Positions 23,495 through 35,542 of a stretch of 64,000 bases of DNA are shown piece after piece; the stretch's first letter is position 1; each line of letters begins with the position of its first letter. Source of the stretch: Mytilus californianus (taxonomy: Eukaryota > Mollusca > Bivalvia > Mytilida > Mytilidae); contig NW_026262734.1 of the NCBI RefSeq assembly GCF_021869535.1, forward strand, positions 78,182,339 to 78,246,338, read 5' to 3'. The position numbers were made by a program, and so were the translations under genes. The notes beneath the pieces were generated by a model. The model saw only the letters and a program-made list of their open reading frames with translations, was not told where the DNA came from and did not search any database.

Positions 23495-24265
23495 ATTTTT
23501 GTCGAGCCTGCGACTTTTGTCGCAAAAGCGAGACATAGCGATCCTACATTCCTTCGGCGTCGTCGTCGTCGGCAGAACTTGGACAGAAGCTTGTTTATAA
23601 TCATAAGATAGTATCCAGAAGAAAATTTTCTAAAAAATAAATCCTGTTTATCCGTATTGTACTCATATATGGACTTAGTTTTTCTGCCCAGTCAACCGTT
23701 AACATTCACTCTGTGGTTAAAGTTTTTCAAATGTAAATAACTTTCTTAAACTATCCTGGATTTGTACCACACTTGGACAGAAGCGTGTTTGTGATCATAA
23801 GATAGTATTCAAAAGTAAATTTTGATTAAAACAAAATCCTGTTTATCCGTATTTTACTTATAAATGGACTTAGTTTTTCTGCCAGTTAACATTACATTCA
23901 CTCTGTGGTTAAAGCTTTTAAAATTTTAATAACTTTCTTAAACTATCCTGGATTTGTACCAAACTTGGACAGAAGCTTGTTTATGATCAAAAGCTAGTAT
24001 CTAGAGGGAAATTTGGTAAAAATTTATTTCCTGTTTTTCCGTATATTACTTATAAATGGACTTAGTTTTATTCCAGTTAACATTACGTACAGTCTGCAGT
24101 TAAAGTTTTTAAAACATAAATTAGATTCATAAAACTTCTTGGATTGTTACCAAACTTGAACAGAATTTCTTACAATCAAAAGATAGTATCTAGATGAAAA
24201 TTTTAAATAATTTTTTCCCCATTTTTGTTGAGCCTGCGACTAACAGCAAAAGTAGGCGAGACACT
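23495..24265 (-). mobile_element. Helentron-like element, family E (copy E1)
   Basis: The left end, read on the - strand, is a hairpin of the form TTTTGCGACAAAAGTCGCAGGCTCGAC followed by AAAAA, preceded by a GACGACGACGACGCC stretch (23540-23575). Modules of about 180 bp contain ACTTGGACAGAAGCTTGTTT (23575, 23775, 23965). A second degraded hairpin (GAGCCTGCGACTAACAGC) starts at 24230, so two copies may be joined. Confidence 0.55.
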
Positions 24266-24950
24266 GGGTTCCGCGGAACCCTTACGAATTTTTCATAAAC
24301 CGTCAGGTTATAACCCAAAATTCAATTATAAAACTGTCGTTTTATGGTATAAAAACCTTCTTGCATAATTAAATAGCAATCCGTAGATTCAAGTTATTCA
24401 AGTTATTGTCCAGAAACTAGAAAATTCAAGTGTTTTGTCCCTTTTCGGCCCCTAATTCCAAAACGATTTGGACCAGGACCCCAAAAATCAATCCAAATCT
24501 TCGTTTTGAGGTATGGCACCTAGTGTTTAATTTCATGGAGATTCATACACTTATACACAAGTAATTGTCCTGATACATGATACATACTTGTTTTTGACCC
24601 CTTTACAGACCCTAATCAGCTACGACAATAACCCTTAAAACCGATCCCAACCTTCCTCTTATGGCATTGAACCTTGTGCTTAAATTTCATCGAGATTCAT
24701 ACACTTATACTCCAGTAATTGTCTGAAGACCATAAAAATGCTTGTTTTTGGTCCCTTTTTTGGCCGTTTATTACTAAACAGCTGCGACAATAACCCCCAA
24801 AATCAATATCAACCTTCCTATTGTGGTATGGAACCTAGTGCTTAAATTTAATAGAGATCCATACACTTATACTCAAGTTATTGTCTGAGGACCAAAATAT
24901 ATTCAACCCCTTTTCGGCTCCTAATTCCTAAATAATTTGGGTCATGACTT
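24266..24950 (+). mobile_element. Helentron-like family A modules (copy A8), fragment
   Basis: Modules with AGAAACTAGAAAATTCAAGT, TTTCATGGAGATTCATACAC and CCCTAATTCC in + orientation, spaced about 170 bp. No leader or hairpin. Confidence 0.55.
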
Positions 24951-25330
24951 GGTACAGGCATTTCCTTATATAGAAAATGGTGGATTAAACCTGGTTTTAC
25001 AGCTAGCTTAACCTCTCACTTGTATGACAGTCACATACATTTAATTAGATTGACAACAATGTGTGAACAAAACAGACATAAAAATTTCAAAAATAGGGTC
25101 CAACAGTCAACATTGTGTTATAATCTTAATCACTATGAAAAACAAACAAATATGTCAACTAAGAAAAACAAAATGGCATATAGACAAAGCACATAAGCAA
25201 AAATGAAAGACAAGAATACAAAAAATGACCACAGCACAACACATTGGTGGGATGCATTAGTACCGAGCCACGCCAAAAGGATATTACCATAAATGAACTA
25301 AACTGTAAAGGTTAATAATTTACAAAAGAC
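24949..25330 (+). repeat. Dispersed mussel repeat R3
   Basis: Contains ACTTGGTACAGGCATTTCCT, TGGATTAAACCTGGTTTTAC and CTCTCACTTGTATGACAG. An inverted copy lies at 32870-33170, inside an intron of gene 2. Confidence 0.6.
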
Positions 25331-25446
25331 AAATAAAAGAAAACTATAACACGTAATTAAGATGATAAACAACGTCAGTACCTAGAATCTATACTTCAAG
25401 ACACAATGTATTATTTGTGAAGTTGATACGGATTATTTAACAAGGT

Positions 25447-25450
25447 CTTG

Positions 25451-25485
<35 letters not shown>

Positions 25486-25575
25486 GTCGTCGTCGTCGTC
25501 ATTGTCGTCGTCGTCGTCATCATCATCGTCGTCGTCATCGTCGTGAAGTTCATCATCATCATCATCATCATCACA
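25447..25575. repeat. (CAT/CGT)n microsatellite
   Basis: A mixed triplet array, CATCATCAT and CGTCGTCGT blocks, interrupted by one GTGAAGTT. Confidence 0.9.
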
Positions 25576-25579
25576 AGGA

Positions 25580-25815
25580 ATTATTTCAATCTGGAATAAT
25601 TTTGAATGCTGGAAAATTTAATGTATGATGAAAACTAACCAAAAACTAAAGAGGGTTAGCATGGCTAAGGTTAATTTTAATTTCACTGATATTAGAGTAT
25701 GAACTAACTAACCACCTTCAGCCATGCATGCACCCTCCTAAATTAGGTTAGTTTTCGTTATAGATTTCTTATCAATTTTCCAGAATTAAAATTATTCCAG
25801 ATTCAATTAATTACT
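25580..25815. mobile_element. MITE-like palindrome
   Basis: The ends are inverted repeats of about 60 bp: AATCTGGAATAATTTTGAAT on the left and ATTAAAATTATTCCAGATT on the right. GAAAACTAACC and GGTTAGTTTTC arms, and AGCATGGCTAAGG and CCTTCAGCCATGC, also pair. There is no coding sequence. Superfamily unknown. Confidence 0.55.
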
Positions 25816-26810
25816 TGTTGACATCATCCGTCTCAAAGTTTAATTATAAAAAATTTGTCAAACTAGAAAACTGACATTTCAACAAGGGCTCTGCTTACAC
25901 ATTATTATGTTAACCTCACATTAAATTGTTTAATACTGATGCAAACAAAGTAATACATGTTCCTTAAGGATGTATTCTTCTGAGGTTTCAGTCTCGTTGA
26001 AATCTCGTTCGTGAATTAATTTCAAAACATTTGATACAAGTAGAAAATATCAATGAATATAAAGAATATTATAATTAAACTAAACTCTGTGAAAAAATTG
26101 TGTACTTACATAAAGTAGTTTTTGAGTAATAAAAAATTTAAAATTTTACAACCAATCTAGTCAGTGTCATCAGCCAAAATGTTGAGAAAATAGTGAGGGT
26201 ACAAAGAAATGATTTGACCAAAGATATGTACATCCTATATCATTTTTTTCTTTTCAAAATTCTTAGATATGTATTTTTTCAATCATTTATAACAAAGAAG
26301 TTGAAATAATATGCTTTTTAATTTAAAAAAAAAAAAATAGATCGATGAGTCCTATCCAGTAGCTAGGCATTTATCATATAATAGTGGATTTTAAAATATC
26401 TCTTTTCTAACCCTTAGAATTCACAAAATATAAAACATGTAAAAACCATTGGTACATGTAAATTATCTAAAACATGACCGAAAGTGAACGTTTGGAATGA
26501 AATAAAATTAAGGTTTTCCATGCCTGTACGATGGATAAACAAGACTTTCAATTGTTGGCAATACTGACATTGAAAAATAAAGAGCAAATAACACAACATC
26601 GAAAGCATAAAGAACACGAGTCCCTGTTTATCAAAACTAGGGACCAACGCAGGAGTTCGGAAAGATGTTTATTTTTTGGCCAACTGATGGCACTCGCGAT
26701 GTTTCTCATTGCTAGTAGAAATTCAGCGATTAGGCGTATTTATTTATCATCTTGATGTTACCACAATCAACAAAAAAGAACGGATTGTGGCAAGGAGAAG
26801 AGGAGCATAG
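25816..26810. other. Intergenic, no supported gene
   Basis: AT-rich. Short open frames at 26414-26647 (-) and 26531-26755 (+) have no recognisable domain. The second lies in a stretch vaguely like a decayed R2 copy. Confidence 0.4.
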
Positions 26811-27095
26811 ATATAGGAAGATGTGGTATGAGTGCCAATGAGACAACTCTCCATCCAAGTAACAATTTATAAAAGTAAACCATTATAGGTCAAGGTACGG
26901 CCTTCAACACGGAGCATTGACTCACACCGAACAGCAAGCTATAAAGGGCCCCAAGAATTACTAGTGTAAAACCATTCAAACGGGAAAACCAACGGTCTAA
27001 TCTATATAAAAACGAGAAACGAGAAACACGTATGAACTACATAAACAGACGACAACTATTGTACATCAGATTCCTGACTTAGGACATCCATTATC
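26811..27095 (+). repeat. Dispersed mussel repeat R1
   Basis: Contains GTATGAGTGCCAATGAGACA, CTTCAACACGGAGCATTGAC and AAACGAGAAACACG. It ends near CAGATTCCTGACTTAGGACA. Confidence 0.8.
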
Positions 27096-27441
27096 ATTTT
27101 TGACTCAGATGGTACCTAATGGTCAAACAAATTCTGATGGCGTCCCGATAATTATTCGAATCTTTCCATTTATGGGATCTTTGATTAGATTTTCTTTCAA
27201 GCAGCATCCATATATCATGGAAACGCAATCCCTTGAATATTGTGTGTACTACAAAGTGCAATTCGATAGAAGAAAAAATATCAGCAATTAAAGCATTGAC
27301 TCAGTTTTGTTCATTTTCAATTTTTGGTGGCCATTTTGAAAAAAATGAAGTCTACTATAACGTCATGATTTACTAAAAACGTTGGATAATATTTTGTATT
27401 TTTTGAAAGATTTGGTTTGACTATTATTTGCTTCAATATAT

Positions 27442-27910
27442 ACATAGATATAAGAAGATGTGGTATGAGTGCCAATGAGACAACTCTCCATCCAAGTCAC
27501 AATTTATAAAAGTAAACCATTATAGGTCACAGTACGGTCTTCAACAAGGAGCCTTGGCTCACACCGCACAGCAAGCTATAAAGGGCCCCAAAAATAACTA
27601 GTGTAAAACCATTCAAACCGGAAAACCAACGGTATAATCTATATAAAAAAACCAGAAACGAGAAACACTTATGAACCACATCAACAAACGACAACTACTG
27701 AACATCAGATTCCCAACTTAGGACAGGTGCAAACAATTGCAGCGGGTTTGAACGTTTTAATGGTACCAAACCTTCACCCTTATCTGAAACAATAGTGTAA
27801 CATCACAAAATAGAAAGATACACTATAAAATATCAATTGAAATGGCTTAACTCAATCAAAAGACATATTAACACAAGTGAACATACACTGAACGAATAAA
27901 TTTGATCTAT
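27442..27910 (+). repeat. Dispersed mussel repeat R1, longest copy
   Basis: Same start as 26811, but it continues through GCAGCGGGTTTGAACGTTTT and CCAAACCTTCACCC to GAACATACACTGAACGAATA. The uninterrupted stretch at about 27862-27900 is the empty-site counterpart of the position where the hAT element sits in the copy at 41.3-44.3 kb. Confidence 0.8.
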
Positions 27911-28018
27911 GATACAATGTCAATAAGAAATCAATAAAATAAGGGATGAATAATTAAAGTAACAGTATTATACCGCTGTGAAATGTTAAACAATTTCAGA
28001 AAAACAACAATAACCTTA

Positions 28019-28927
28019 AATAAACTGCTTCGCCGAGAGCAGCTGGATACAACCGCAGAGGTCTAACCCTGAACAGTTGGGGCAAAAATGGACACGATAT
28101 TCAAGCTTGATACAGGTCTGAATTTGGATTGTTATTAAATATTTGACACATTATAGGTTTCTGACACAGAATTAATGTAGTCAAAGAACTTGAAATCGGT
28201 TGTATGATTTGAATTTATATTCAACTGAAGATTTCTTGCTGTTGTGCAATACTTAGTAAATCTGTTTTCAGACTATATACAAAGAATAAGCAAAATAAAT
28301 TGTGACCCGCAATTTTTTTCTTTGGAAAATTGACAATTTCTTAAATCGAGAGGAAAAAAAATTGACCCCCGTCAAAAAAAGTTTTTTTACCCCCCAAATT
28401 TTTTCCCCCCCCACCCCTCCAAAAGAAATATTTGAGAGAACTTTCCTTATTGCCCCCTCTTTTTGTAAAATGTGGTACAAATTAAGAGACATCCATACAC
28501 TTAAACACAAGTTATTGTCTGAAAACTAGAAAAATGCTTGTTTTAGACCCTTTTTGGCCCCTAATTCCTGAACAGTTTGGGCAATTACCCCCAAGATGAA
28601 TCCTAACCTTCTACTTGTGGTATTGAACCTTGTGGTACAATTTCAGAGCAATCAAAATACTCATTACAAGTTATGGTCCTGAAACTAGAAAAATGCTTGT
28701 TTTGGCCCCTAATTCCTACACGGTTGGGACCATCAGCCCCAAAAACAATCCCAACCTTCCTTTTGTGGTATTGAACCTTTTGATTAAATTTCATAGAGAT
28801 CCATACACTCAAACTAAAGTTATTGTCCGGAAACCAAATGTCTTCGGACGACGCTGATGCCGCCACTGACGACGATGTGATACCAATACACGACCGCAGA
28901 AATTTTTTTTGCAGTCGTATAACAAAA
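28019..28927 (+). mobile_element. Helentron-like element, family A (copy A3)
   Basis: Leader at 28021-28090 (CTGCTTCGCCGAGAGCAGCT, degraded ACAACCGCAGAGGTC, then GAACAGTTGGGGCA). Modules of about 170 bp have AAACTAGAAAAATGCTTG. The 3' end at 28885-28927 is ACACGACCGCAG..CTGCAGTCGTAT-like and followed by AACAAAAA. It lies downstream of the gene 2 stop and antisense to it. Confidence 0.7.
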
Positions 28928-30134
28928 ATCTGCCATTTAAAATAATATTATACACAGGTAAATGAAAATAATTTTGTTGTTAGGTATACAGTTTAAAAGG
29001 AGAAAGGAAATATTTTTACAAAATAAATAATTTTGATGTTCATAGTTCGAAGAGGTGAAAATTTATAGTAATACCAAACACTTATCAAAGCTGGTATATA
29101 GACCATATATAACCCTGAATAAGTAAACATTAAAAAAGCATTACAAATAGTATCAACAGGTCAAATTAACAAGAAAGTACGATTTGAGAGTACTCGCAGT
29201 TACTGACAGCTAGTTAAAAGCCAAAAACAATTAATAATAATAAATCATGCATCAGAGACTAAAATCAACTAAAACACATTCCAGGGATTTAGTATTTTAA
29301 CGTCATGGACAGTCAAAGAAGACATGACTTGTGCAATGCAAATGACTGATTGGAAGACATCTTGAAGATGGCCGCTATATTGGATTTTTTAGAGTGGGTC
29401 CATAGCACAAATTGACTACCACATATATATATACAATTGTGCAAAATGTCATACTTTTATCATCCAACCAAAAATTCTTGTAAAAATATGCACGAATCAG
29501 CTGGACTATTTCAGAGGAGAAGATTTAAAGTTAACAGATGACGACAGACGAAGACGATGGACGACAAAGACAGACGAAAAGTCAAGAGAAAAAAAGCAAA
29601 ATTAATACAGTTTTTCTAAAAATAAAAATCATTTTATTTAAAAATTTCATCAATTTATTTTTTTCAGTCAAACAAAATAACAAAGGCATGCCTGATGATT
29701 ATTTCATTGTTATATAGACTGAATTAACACAAAATAGTTACATTATGAACATATCTTAATGTAAATTGAATACAAACTGCTAGTGGAACTTTCTATACAC
29801 CAAGTTGAGCTGTACAGTTTTGCTATTAACACATTTCTTAATTTCATAGTTCAGAGACCTGTATTTACAAATGAATGAATGAATGAATATTTTATTTGTG
29901 AAAGCATAAATAACATGCTATGGCAATACATAGACAAGTATATACAATGTGACAAAACGACAGATAGCAGATAACAATACATACCCGGTAATGTAATAAG
30001 GTGACAATTAATTCACAATACATGATATAATTTCCCATGCCATGTATACATTATATAGGTGAACTGTCATATATGGACCATCTCAACATAGGTAAATATA
30101 ATCATTAATATGACATATTATTTTGTAATTGAAA
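28928..30134. other. 3' flank of gene 2
   Basis: AT-rich. A degraded family D-like stretch (about 29340-29600) ends in GATGACGACAGACGAAGACG. At 29871-29890 a (GAAT)n run precedes TATTTTATTTGTG, which looks like the 3' tail of a - strand retroelement. It also supplies an AATAAA on the - strand (29891-29896), a possible but weak polyadenylation signal for gene 2. Confidence 0.35.
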
Positions 30135-32515
30135 CTATAAATTGAGGTCTTCTAGAAATGCATCCAAATTAGGAAATTGTTCAATGTTTTCCCTATTTTC
30201 TTTACAATTTAATCCTTTATAAAAAAAATGTTTATAAAGGTTACGATCAAGATATCTACCTGTCTGGTGTTCCCAAGGCAAAATTTCTTCACTGTCTCTT
30301 TTGTCGAAGAGGACAGAAAGCTCAGAAGCTATTGCAGTTATAAATATTTCATCATTTTCCTCGATACCAAATTTATAGACATATTCTCCAACCTCTTCAA
30401 CAAGTGGATCACAAAAGTCAGAGTCGTAATCCTCAGACTCATTGTCATCATCTTGATAGTCATCATAATCATAGTCATCAGAATCTGAACCATAATCACC
30501 TGAAAAATCTACATTCATTTCTGGCCTTTGTACTTGCCTTTGTACTGTTAAACAGGATAACAGCTTTTCAGCAAGTAATCTATTGTCAACCTTCACAAAT
30601 GAATTACTACTACCTTCATAACTTGAAGGACAACAAAGATTCAAAACAACATCAATGCTGCCATATCTAAACAAGTTTTTCTCACAAAAAATCTTGTATT
30701 GTGATACTATCTCTTTCCGCTGCCCTCTTTCAGTTAAGCCATCAATCATGTACCCTAAAATGTTGGGATTAATATTCCTTATATGTTTTTCCACCATGGA
30801 TAGAAACTTTTCCACAAATATTTTCCCATCAGATTGAAGCCCAACTCTATAAAGATATCTTCCTATTGCATTTTGCTTGGCCTTATCTACTGTGCCTGAT
30901 GTCTCATCAAATATGTATTGTTCATCACATGTATTTGCAAAATCATTATAACTATCATTAGGAGAAAACGTAGAGCAATAGCTTATGCCAACTAGTATAT
31001 TTAAGAGCCTTCCTGCCAAAATTTCATTGTCAACATTGACAGCATTTTTTTCTTGTATTAAACAACCATTTGGTCTTATAAATTTTGTAATTATATCTAC
31101 ATCTTCCATTTTTAGAAGTTCTTTAAGAATTTGGCCATTATATGGTTCAAACTGGTCAGGAACACTTTGTCCCATTAAAGCATTTAAAATGCCGGAATAT
31201 TTGCCATCATCTAAGAGTTTTGTACTGTTTTTAAAAAATGACAAAACCTGATCTGAAGTTTTTGTGCATAGATTCAGTGAGACCTTTTCAATGTATTGTT
31301 TAATAATATTGATGTCAACAAATGGTACTTTGGGCATCAAGTAATTTATTATCTTTTTATCTTCAATGCATATGTATATCCCTTTAAAGTCCTGGGGTCT
31401 AAAATATTCAGAGAAAAAATCAAAACTACAATGAGAAAGGATCTCATCAGGATAATCTTTACCATAGGAAATTAGTATTGCTTCCCGAATTGTAGCATGC
31501 TGTAATCTGCAAGGTCCTCTTGTGAAATCACCAACTAGATATTTATCTGAAATTCCTTTTACAGATCTTTTCAAGACATTAGGATTGTAATTTGAATTAC
31601 CAAACTTATCCAATAGGTGCCTAAAAAATATTTTATCTACAGTAGATAAATCTATTTCATCCTCAACAGCTAAGTACACTAAAATACAGAACTGATACTG
31701 TTCAATTACACTGTTCTCAAATGCACCAGTATGCAAAGATTCTATTTCTTCAACCAAAGCCTTGTTAGGATTTTGAAAGTATTTGACACCCATTTTGGTA
31801 AAAGAAGGATTGCTAGAAAAAAGGCGACATGCCTGAGGAAATCCATAGTAGGTGTCAACATTAAGAATATCTTCAACAACTTTGTAACAGAGTTCTAAAG
31901 TATTCCCTGGCATTTCCATACAAAGCTCATAACATGTATCACTATAAAGCCAGTTCCTATATCTGCAATTGCAAGTTGAAACACTGAACTGTTTTAAATG
32001 ATTGATTAAAATGTTCTCTTTTTCATCTCGAGTCAAGGCGAAGTTCTCATCATCTAAATTAATGATTCTTGCTTCCTTGAAAATTTCATGTTTATCAAAT
32101 AGATCAAAATGACTTCCAGGTGTTTTCCTGACAGTAAGTATCAACTTGCAATTGCACTGTTCACCTTTCATATTACTGTTTAATATATCTAAAATATTCT
32201 TGTGTGTCTCATCATCAAATTTCACGTTAGACCTTCCAAATAAATCTTCAATAATTATGACATAATTTTCTTTAAAATCTATCAGTTCTCTTTTTAAGAC
32301 AATTTCTTTCTCTACAAATAACAAAGGTTTATAGCTGCTGTTGTTATCCTCAAGGAAGAGTTTTGCTAAATACAAGCTCAAGGCAGTCTTCCCTCTTCCA
32401 CCATCAGCTGCAAGTACTAGTATTTGGTTTTGATCAAGAACTTCCGTACATTTGGCCACTGCTCTTGTCATTACATACACATTGGCTTCATTCTGTATCA
32501 TTGCTTTTGTCTGAT
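30135..32515 (-). CDS. Gene 2, 3' exon: nSTAND3-like STAND NTPase
   Basis: About 792 codons to the TAG stop at 30135-30137. Near the start, ADGGRGKTALSLYLA is the Walker A P-loop and YVIIIEDLFG the Walker B strand with its acidic pair. KLILTVRKTPG and GFPQACRLF follow, conserved with gene 1. This order and the DLFG after Walker B fit the nSTAND3 family as I know it. STAND proteins are ATP-driven switches that assemble on sensing a ligand; HEPN-linked ones are thought to act in immunity. The C-terminal half has the GLTERGQ..FRYGS..CCPSSYEG..VDNRLLAEKL module shared with gene 1, and an acidic stretch rich in Asp, Tyr and Ser (about 30415-30500). An ATG 20 codons upstream of the exon's first full codons lies beyond the splice acceptor TTTTAAAG and is probably intronic, so I start at 32515. 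Intact, with no frameshift. Confidence 0.85.
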
Positions 32516-33170
32516 CTTTAAAATTGAGAATTAAAAAAATACCAGTATATTTATTAATGATAGTTTTACAAAACAAGTCAATATGGCAAAATTTCTCGGT
32601 TGAATTCCATAGCTATTGCCCCTAAATGATTTCCCCATTTTTTTTCTGTTTTTTGCTTATTAGTTTGAAAACTTTAAAGGGAAACTTCGCAAAAAAATAA
32701 AACTAGAGGCTTTAAATAAATGAAAATTTTCGAAAATAGTAAAATTCATTATTTTAGGGCAATAAACACATATATAAGTAAGCAATGAATGTGCTTTTTA
32801 AATTTGATAGATGCTTTTTGTGCTTCTTTGTTAAATGTTTGTTTGTTTTGAGATTGTGACACAGTGATGACTGCTGTACCCATATTTTGACAATGTTACC
32901 TATTATGTCTGTTTTGTTCACGCATCGTTGTAAATATATTGGAATTTGATGCGACTGTCATACAAGTGAGAGGTTTAGCGCTATAAAACCAGGTTCAATC
33001 CACCATTTTCTACATTGGAAAATGCCTGTACCAAGTCAGGAATATGACAGTTGTTGTCCATTTGTTTGATGTGTTTTATCATTTGATTTTGCCATTTGAT
33101 TAGGGACTTTACGTTTTGAATTTTCCTTGGAGTTCAGTATTTTTGTGATTTTACTTTTTAAGAAGTCGTC
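32516..33170. repeat. Intron of gene 2, with R3 repeat (inverted copy)
   Basis: The first 350 bases are unremarkable AT-rich intron. From about 32870 to 33170 the R3 repeat runs on the - strand (AAAACCAGGTTCAATCCACC, AATGCCTGTACCAAGTCAGG). It pairs with the + copy at 24949-25110, 8 kb away. Confidence 0.55.
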
Positions 33171-33260
33171 TGACAGTTTTGACTTAAACGAACAATATTC
33201 TGAACATTTTTGCTCCAGTCAGATTTTCTCTTTTTATAACGGTTTTTATAATAATAGACA

Positions 33261-34232
33261 ATAAACTGCTTCGCTGAGCACAGCTGGATACGCTAGCAGA
33301 GGTCCAACCCTGAACAGTTGGGGCAAAAATGGACACAATATTCAAGCTTGATTCAGGTCTGAATTTTGATTGTAATTAAATATTTGACATATTATAGGTT
33401 TCTGAATAAATGTAGTCAAAGAACTTGAAATTGGTTATATGAACTGAATTTATATTCAATTAAAGATTTCTTGCTGTTGTGCAATACACTGTGCTGTTGC
33501 GCAATACTTAGTAAATCTGTTGTCAGACTATAAACAAATAAAGTTCAATTTCTTCTCCAATGTCATATTTGAAATTTATGAAAATCAATAGGGAGATTAC
33601 ATCAATAGCTATAAATAATTCACTAAAGTTTCATGAGAACTGCTGAATGCATTTTTGAGTTATTGTCCAAAAACTGGAAAATCCCCCCTTTTTTAATGAA
33701 TAAAACCCCATAACTCAGAAATGTAAAATCTAAAATTTATGAAATTCTAAAGGGAGCTTACATCAACAGATATAAACAATTCATCAAAGTTTCATGAGAA
33801 CTGCTGAAAGCATTTTTTAGTTATTGTCCGAAAACTGGAAAATCCCCCTTTCTTTATGAATAAAACCCTGTAACTCGGAAAAGTTAAATCTAAATTTTAT
33901 AAAAAACCAAAAGGGAGCTCATGTCAATAGATATAAACAATTCACCAAAATTTCTTGCAAGTTGGTGAAAGCATTCTTGAGTTATTGTCGGAAAACTGGA
34001 AAATCCCCCCTCTTTTAATGAATAAAACCACAAAACTCAGAAACGGTAAATCTGAAATTTATAAAAAATGAAAGGGAGCTCACGTCAATAGATATAAACA
34101 ATTCACCAAAGTTTCATGCATATTGGTAAAAGCTTTTTTGAGTTAATGTCCCACATGTTGACGACGGACAGACGGACGGACAGACGGTCAACGGTATACC
34201 ATAATACGTCCCGTGAACGGGCGTATAAAAAT
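33261..34232 (+). mobile_element. Helentron-like element, family B (copy B2)
   Basis: Complete copy. The leader CTGCTTCGCTGAGCACAGCT is followed by GGATACGCTAGCAGAGGTCC and GAACAGTTGGGGCA. About four modules of 165 bp follow (GTTTCATGAGAACTGCTGA, GAGTTATTGTCC, AAACTGGAAAATCCCCC). GACGGACAGACGGACGGACA is at 34161-34180. The 3' hairpin CCCGTGAACGGG within ATACGTCCCGTGAACGGGCG is followed by TATAAAAAT. Confidence 0.8.
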
Positions 34233-34239
34233 TGCATTT

Positions 34240-34460
34240 AACCCCTATGTTCTATTTTGAGCCATGTCGGCCATCAGACACATTTTTCAAACTAGATACC
34301 CCAATAATGATTGTGGCCTAGTTTGGCTAAATTTGGCACATTAGTTTCAGAGAATAGATTTTGGTAAAAGTAAACAGATGACTACTGACGACAAGTGATG
34401 AGAAAAGCTTGCTTGACTCTTTGTGCCAGGTGAGCTAAAGATGGTCAAAGACCCAAATCT
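34240..34460 (+). mobile_element. Helentron-like family D, 3' fragment
   Basis: Only the last module (TATGTTCTATTTTGAGCCAT, GATGATTGTGGCC-like) and a degraded 3' end (TGTGCCAGGTGAGCTAAAGA) are present. It is sandwiched between copies B2 and B3. Confidence 0.5.
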
Positions 34461-34466
34461 CCTATA

Positions 34467-35412
34467 ATAAACTGCTTCGCTGAGCGCAGCTAGATACGCC
34501 CAAAGAGGTCCTACCCTGAACAGTTGGGGCAAAAATGGACACAATATTCAAGCTTGATTCAGGTCTGAATTTGGATTGTAATTAAATATTTGACATATAA
34601 TAGGTTTCTGAATAAATGTAGTCAAAGATCTTGAAATTGGTTATATGAATTGAATTTATATTCAATTAAAGATACTTGCTGTTGTGCAATACTTAGTAAA
34701 TCTGTTGTCAGACTATAAACAAATAAAGTTCAATTAATTCTCAATGTCATATTAGAAATTTATGAAAATAAAAAGGGAGCTTACATCAATAGATATAAAC
34801 AATTCACCAAAGTTTCATGTGAATTGGTGACAGCATTTTTGAGTTATTGTCCAAAAACTGGAAAATCACCCCTTTTTTTAATGAATAAAACCCCACAACT
34901 CAGAAACATAAAATGTAAAATTTATAAAATTCTAAAGGGAGCTTACATCAACACATACAAACAATTCACCAAAGTTTCATAAGAATTGCTGATTGCATTT
35001 TTGAGTTTTTGTCCGAAAACTGGAAAATCCCCCCTTTTTTTATGAATAAAACCCTGTAACTCGGAAAGGTAAAATCTAAAATTTATAAAAATCGAAAGGG
35101 AGCTCATGTCAATAGATATAAACAATTCACCACAATTTCTTTCTAGTTGGTGAAAGCATTCTTGACTTATTGTCCGAAAACTGGAAAATCCCCCTTTTTT
35201 TTTAATGAATAAAACCCCATAACTCGGAAACGTAAAATCTAAATTTTTATAAAAAACAAAAGGGAGCTCACGTCAATAGATATAAACAATTCACCAAAGT
35301 TTTATGCAAATTGTTTAAAGCACTATTGAGTTAATGTCCGACATGTTGACGACGGACAGACGGACGGACAACGGTATACCATAATACGTCCCGTAAACTG
35401 GCATATAAAAAT
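34467..35412 (+). mobile_element. Helentron-like element, family B (copy B3)
   Basis: The leader has CTGCTTCGCTGAGCGCAGCT then AGATACGCCC. Four modules follow as in B2, then GACGGACAGACGGACGGACA (35352-35371) and a slightly decayed hairpin (CCCGTAAACTGGCATATAAAAA). Confidence 0.8.
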
Positions 35413-35542
35413 GATTGAATTAAAAAGGCAGTCCAATATGGTAAGATAAATGTGATGTTAAACAATCTTACTAAGTATGAGATAACCTGTAAAAAGGACT
35501 CAAGAGTAGTTGCCATCACAAGGTGTTATTGAAACAATACTA

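Noticed and set aside
28302..28529. Open frame MTRNFFLWKIDNFLNREEKK and similar frames in family A copies
   Set aside because: These lie in repeat modules. They recur in many copies with broken frames and have no recognised domain.
32516..32576. ATG at 32574-32576 as the start of gene 2
   Set aside because: The 20 codons before the acceptor TTTTAAAG do not match gene 1, while the similarity and the shared phase begin at 32515. Upstream exons fit by phase.
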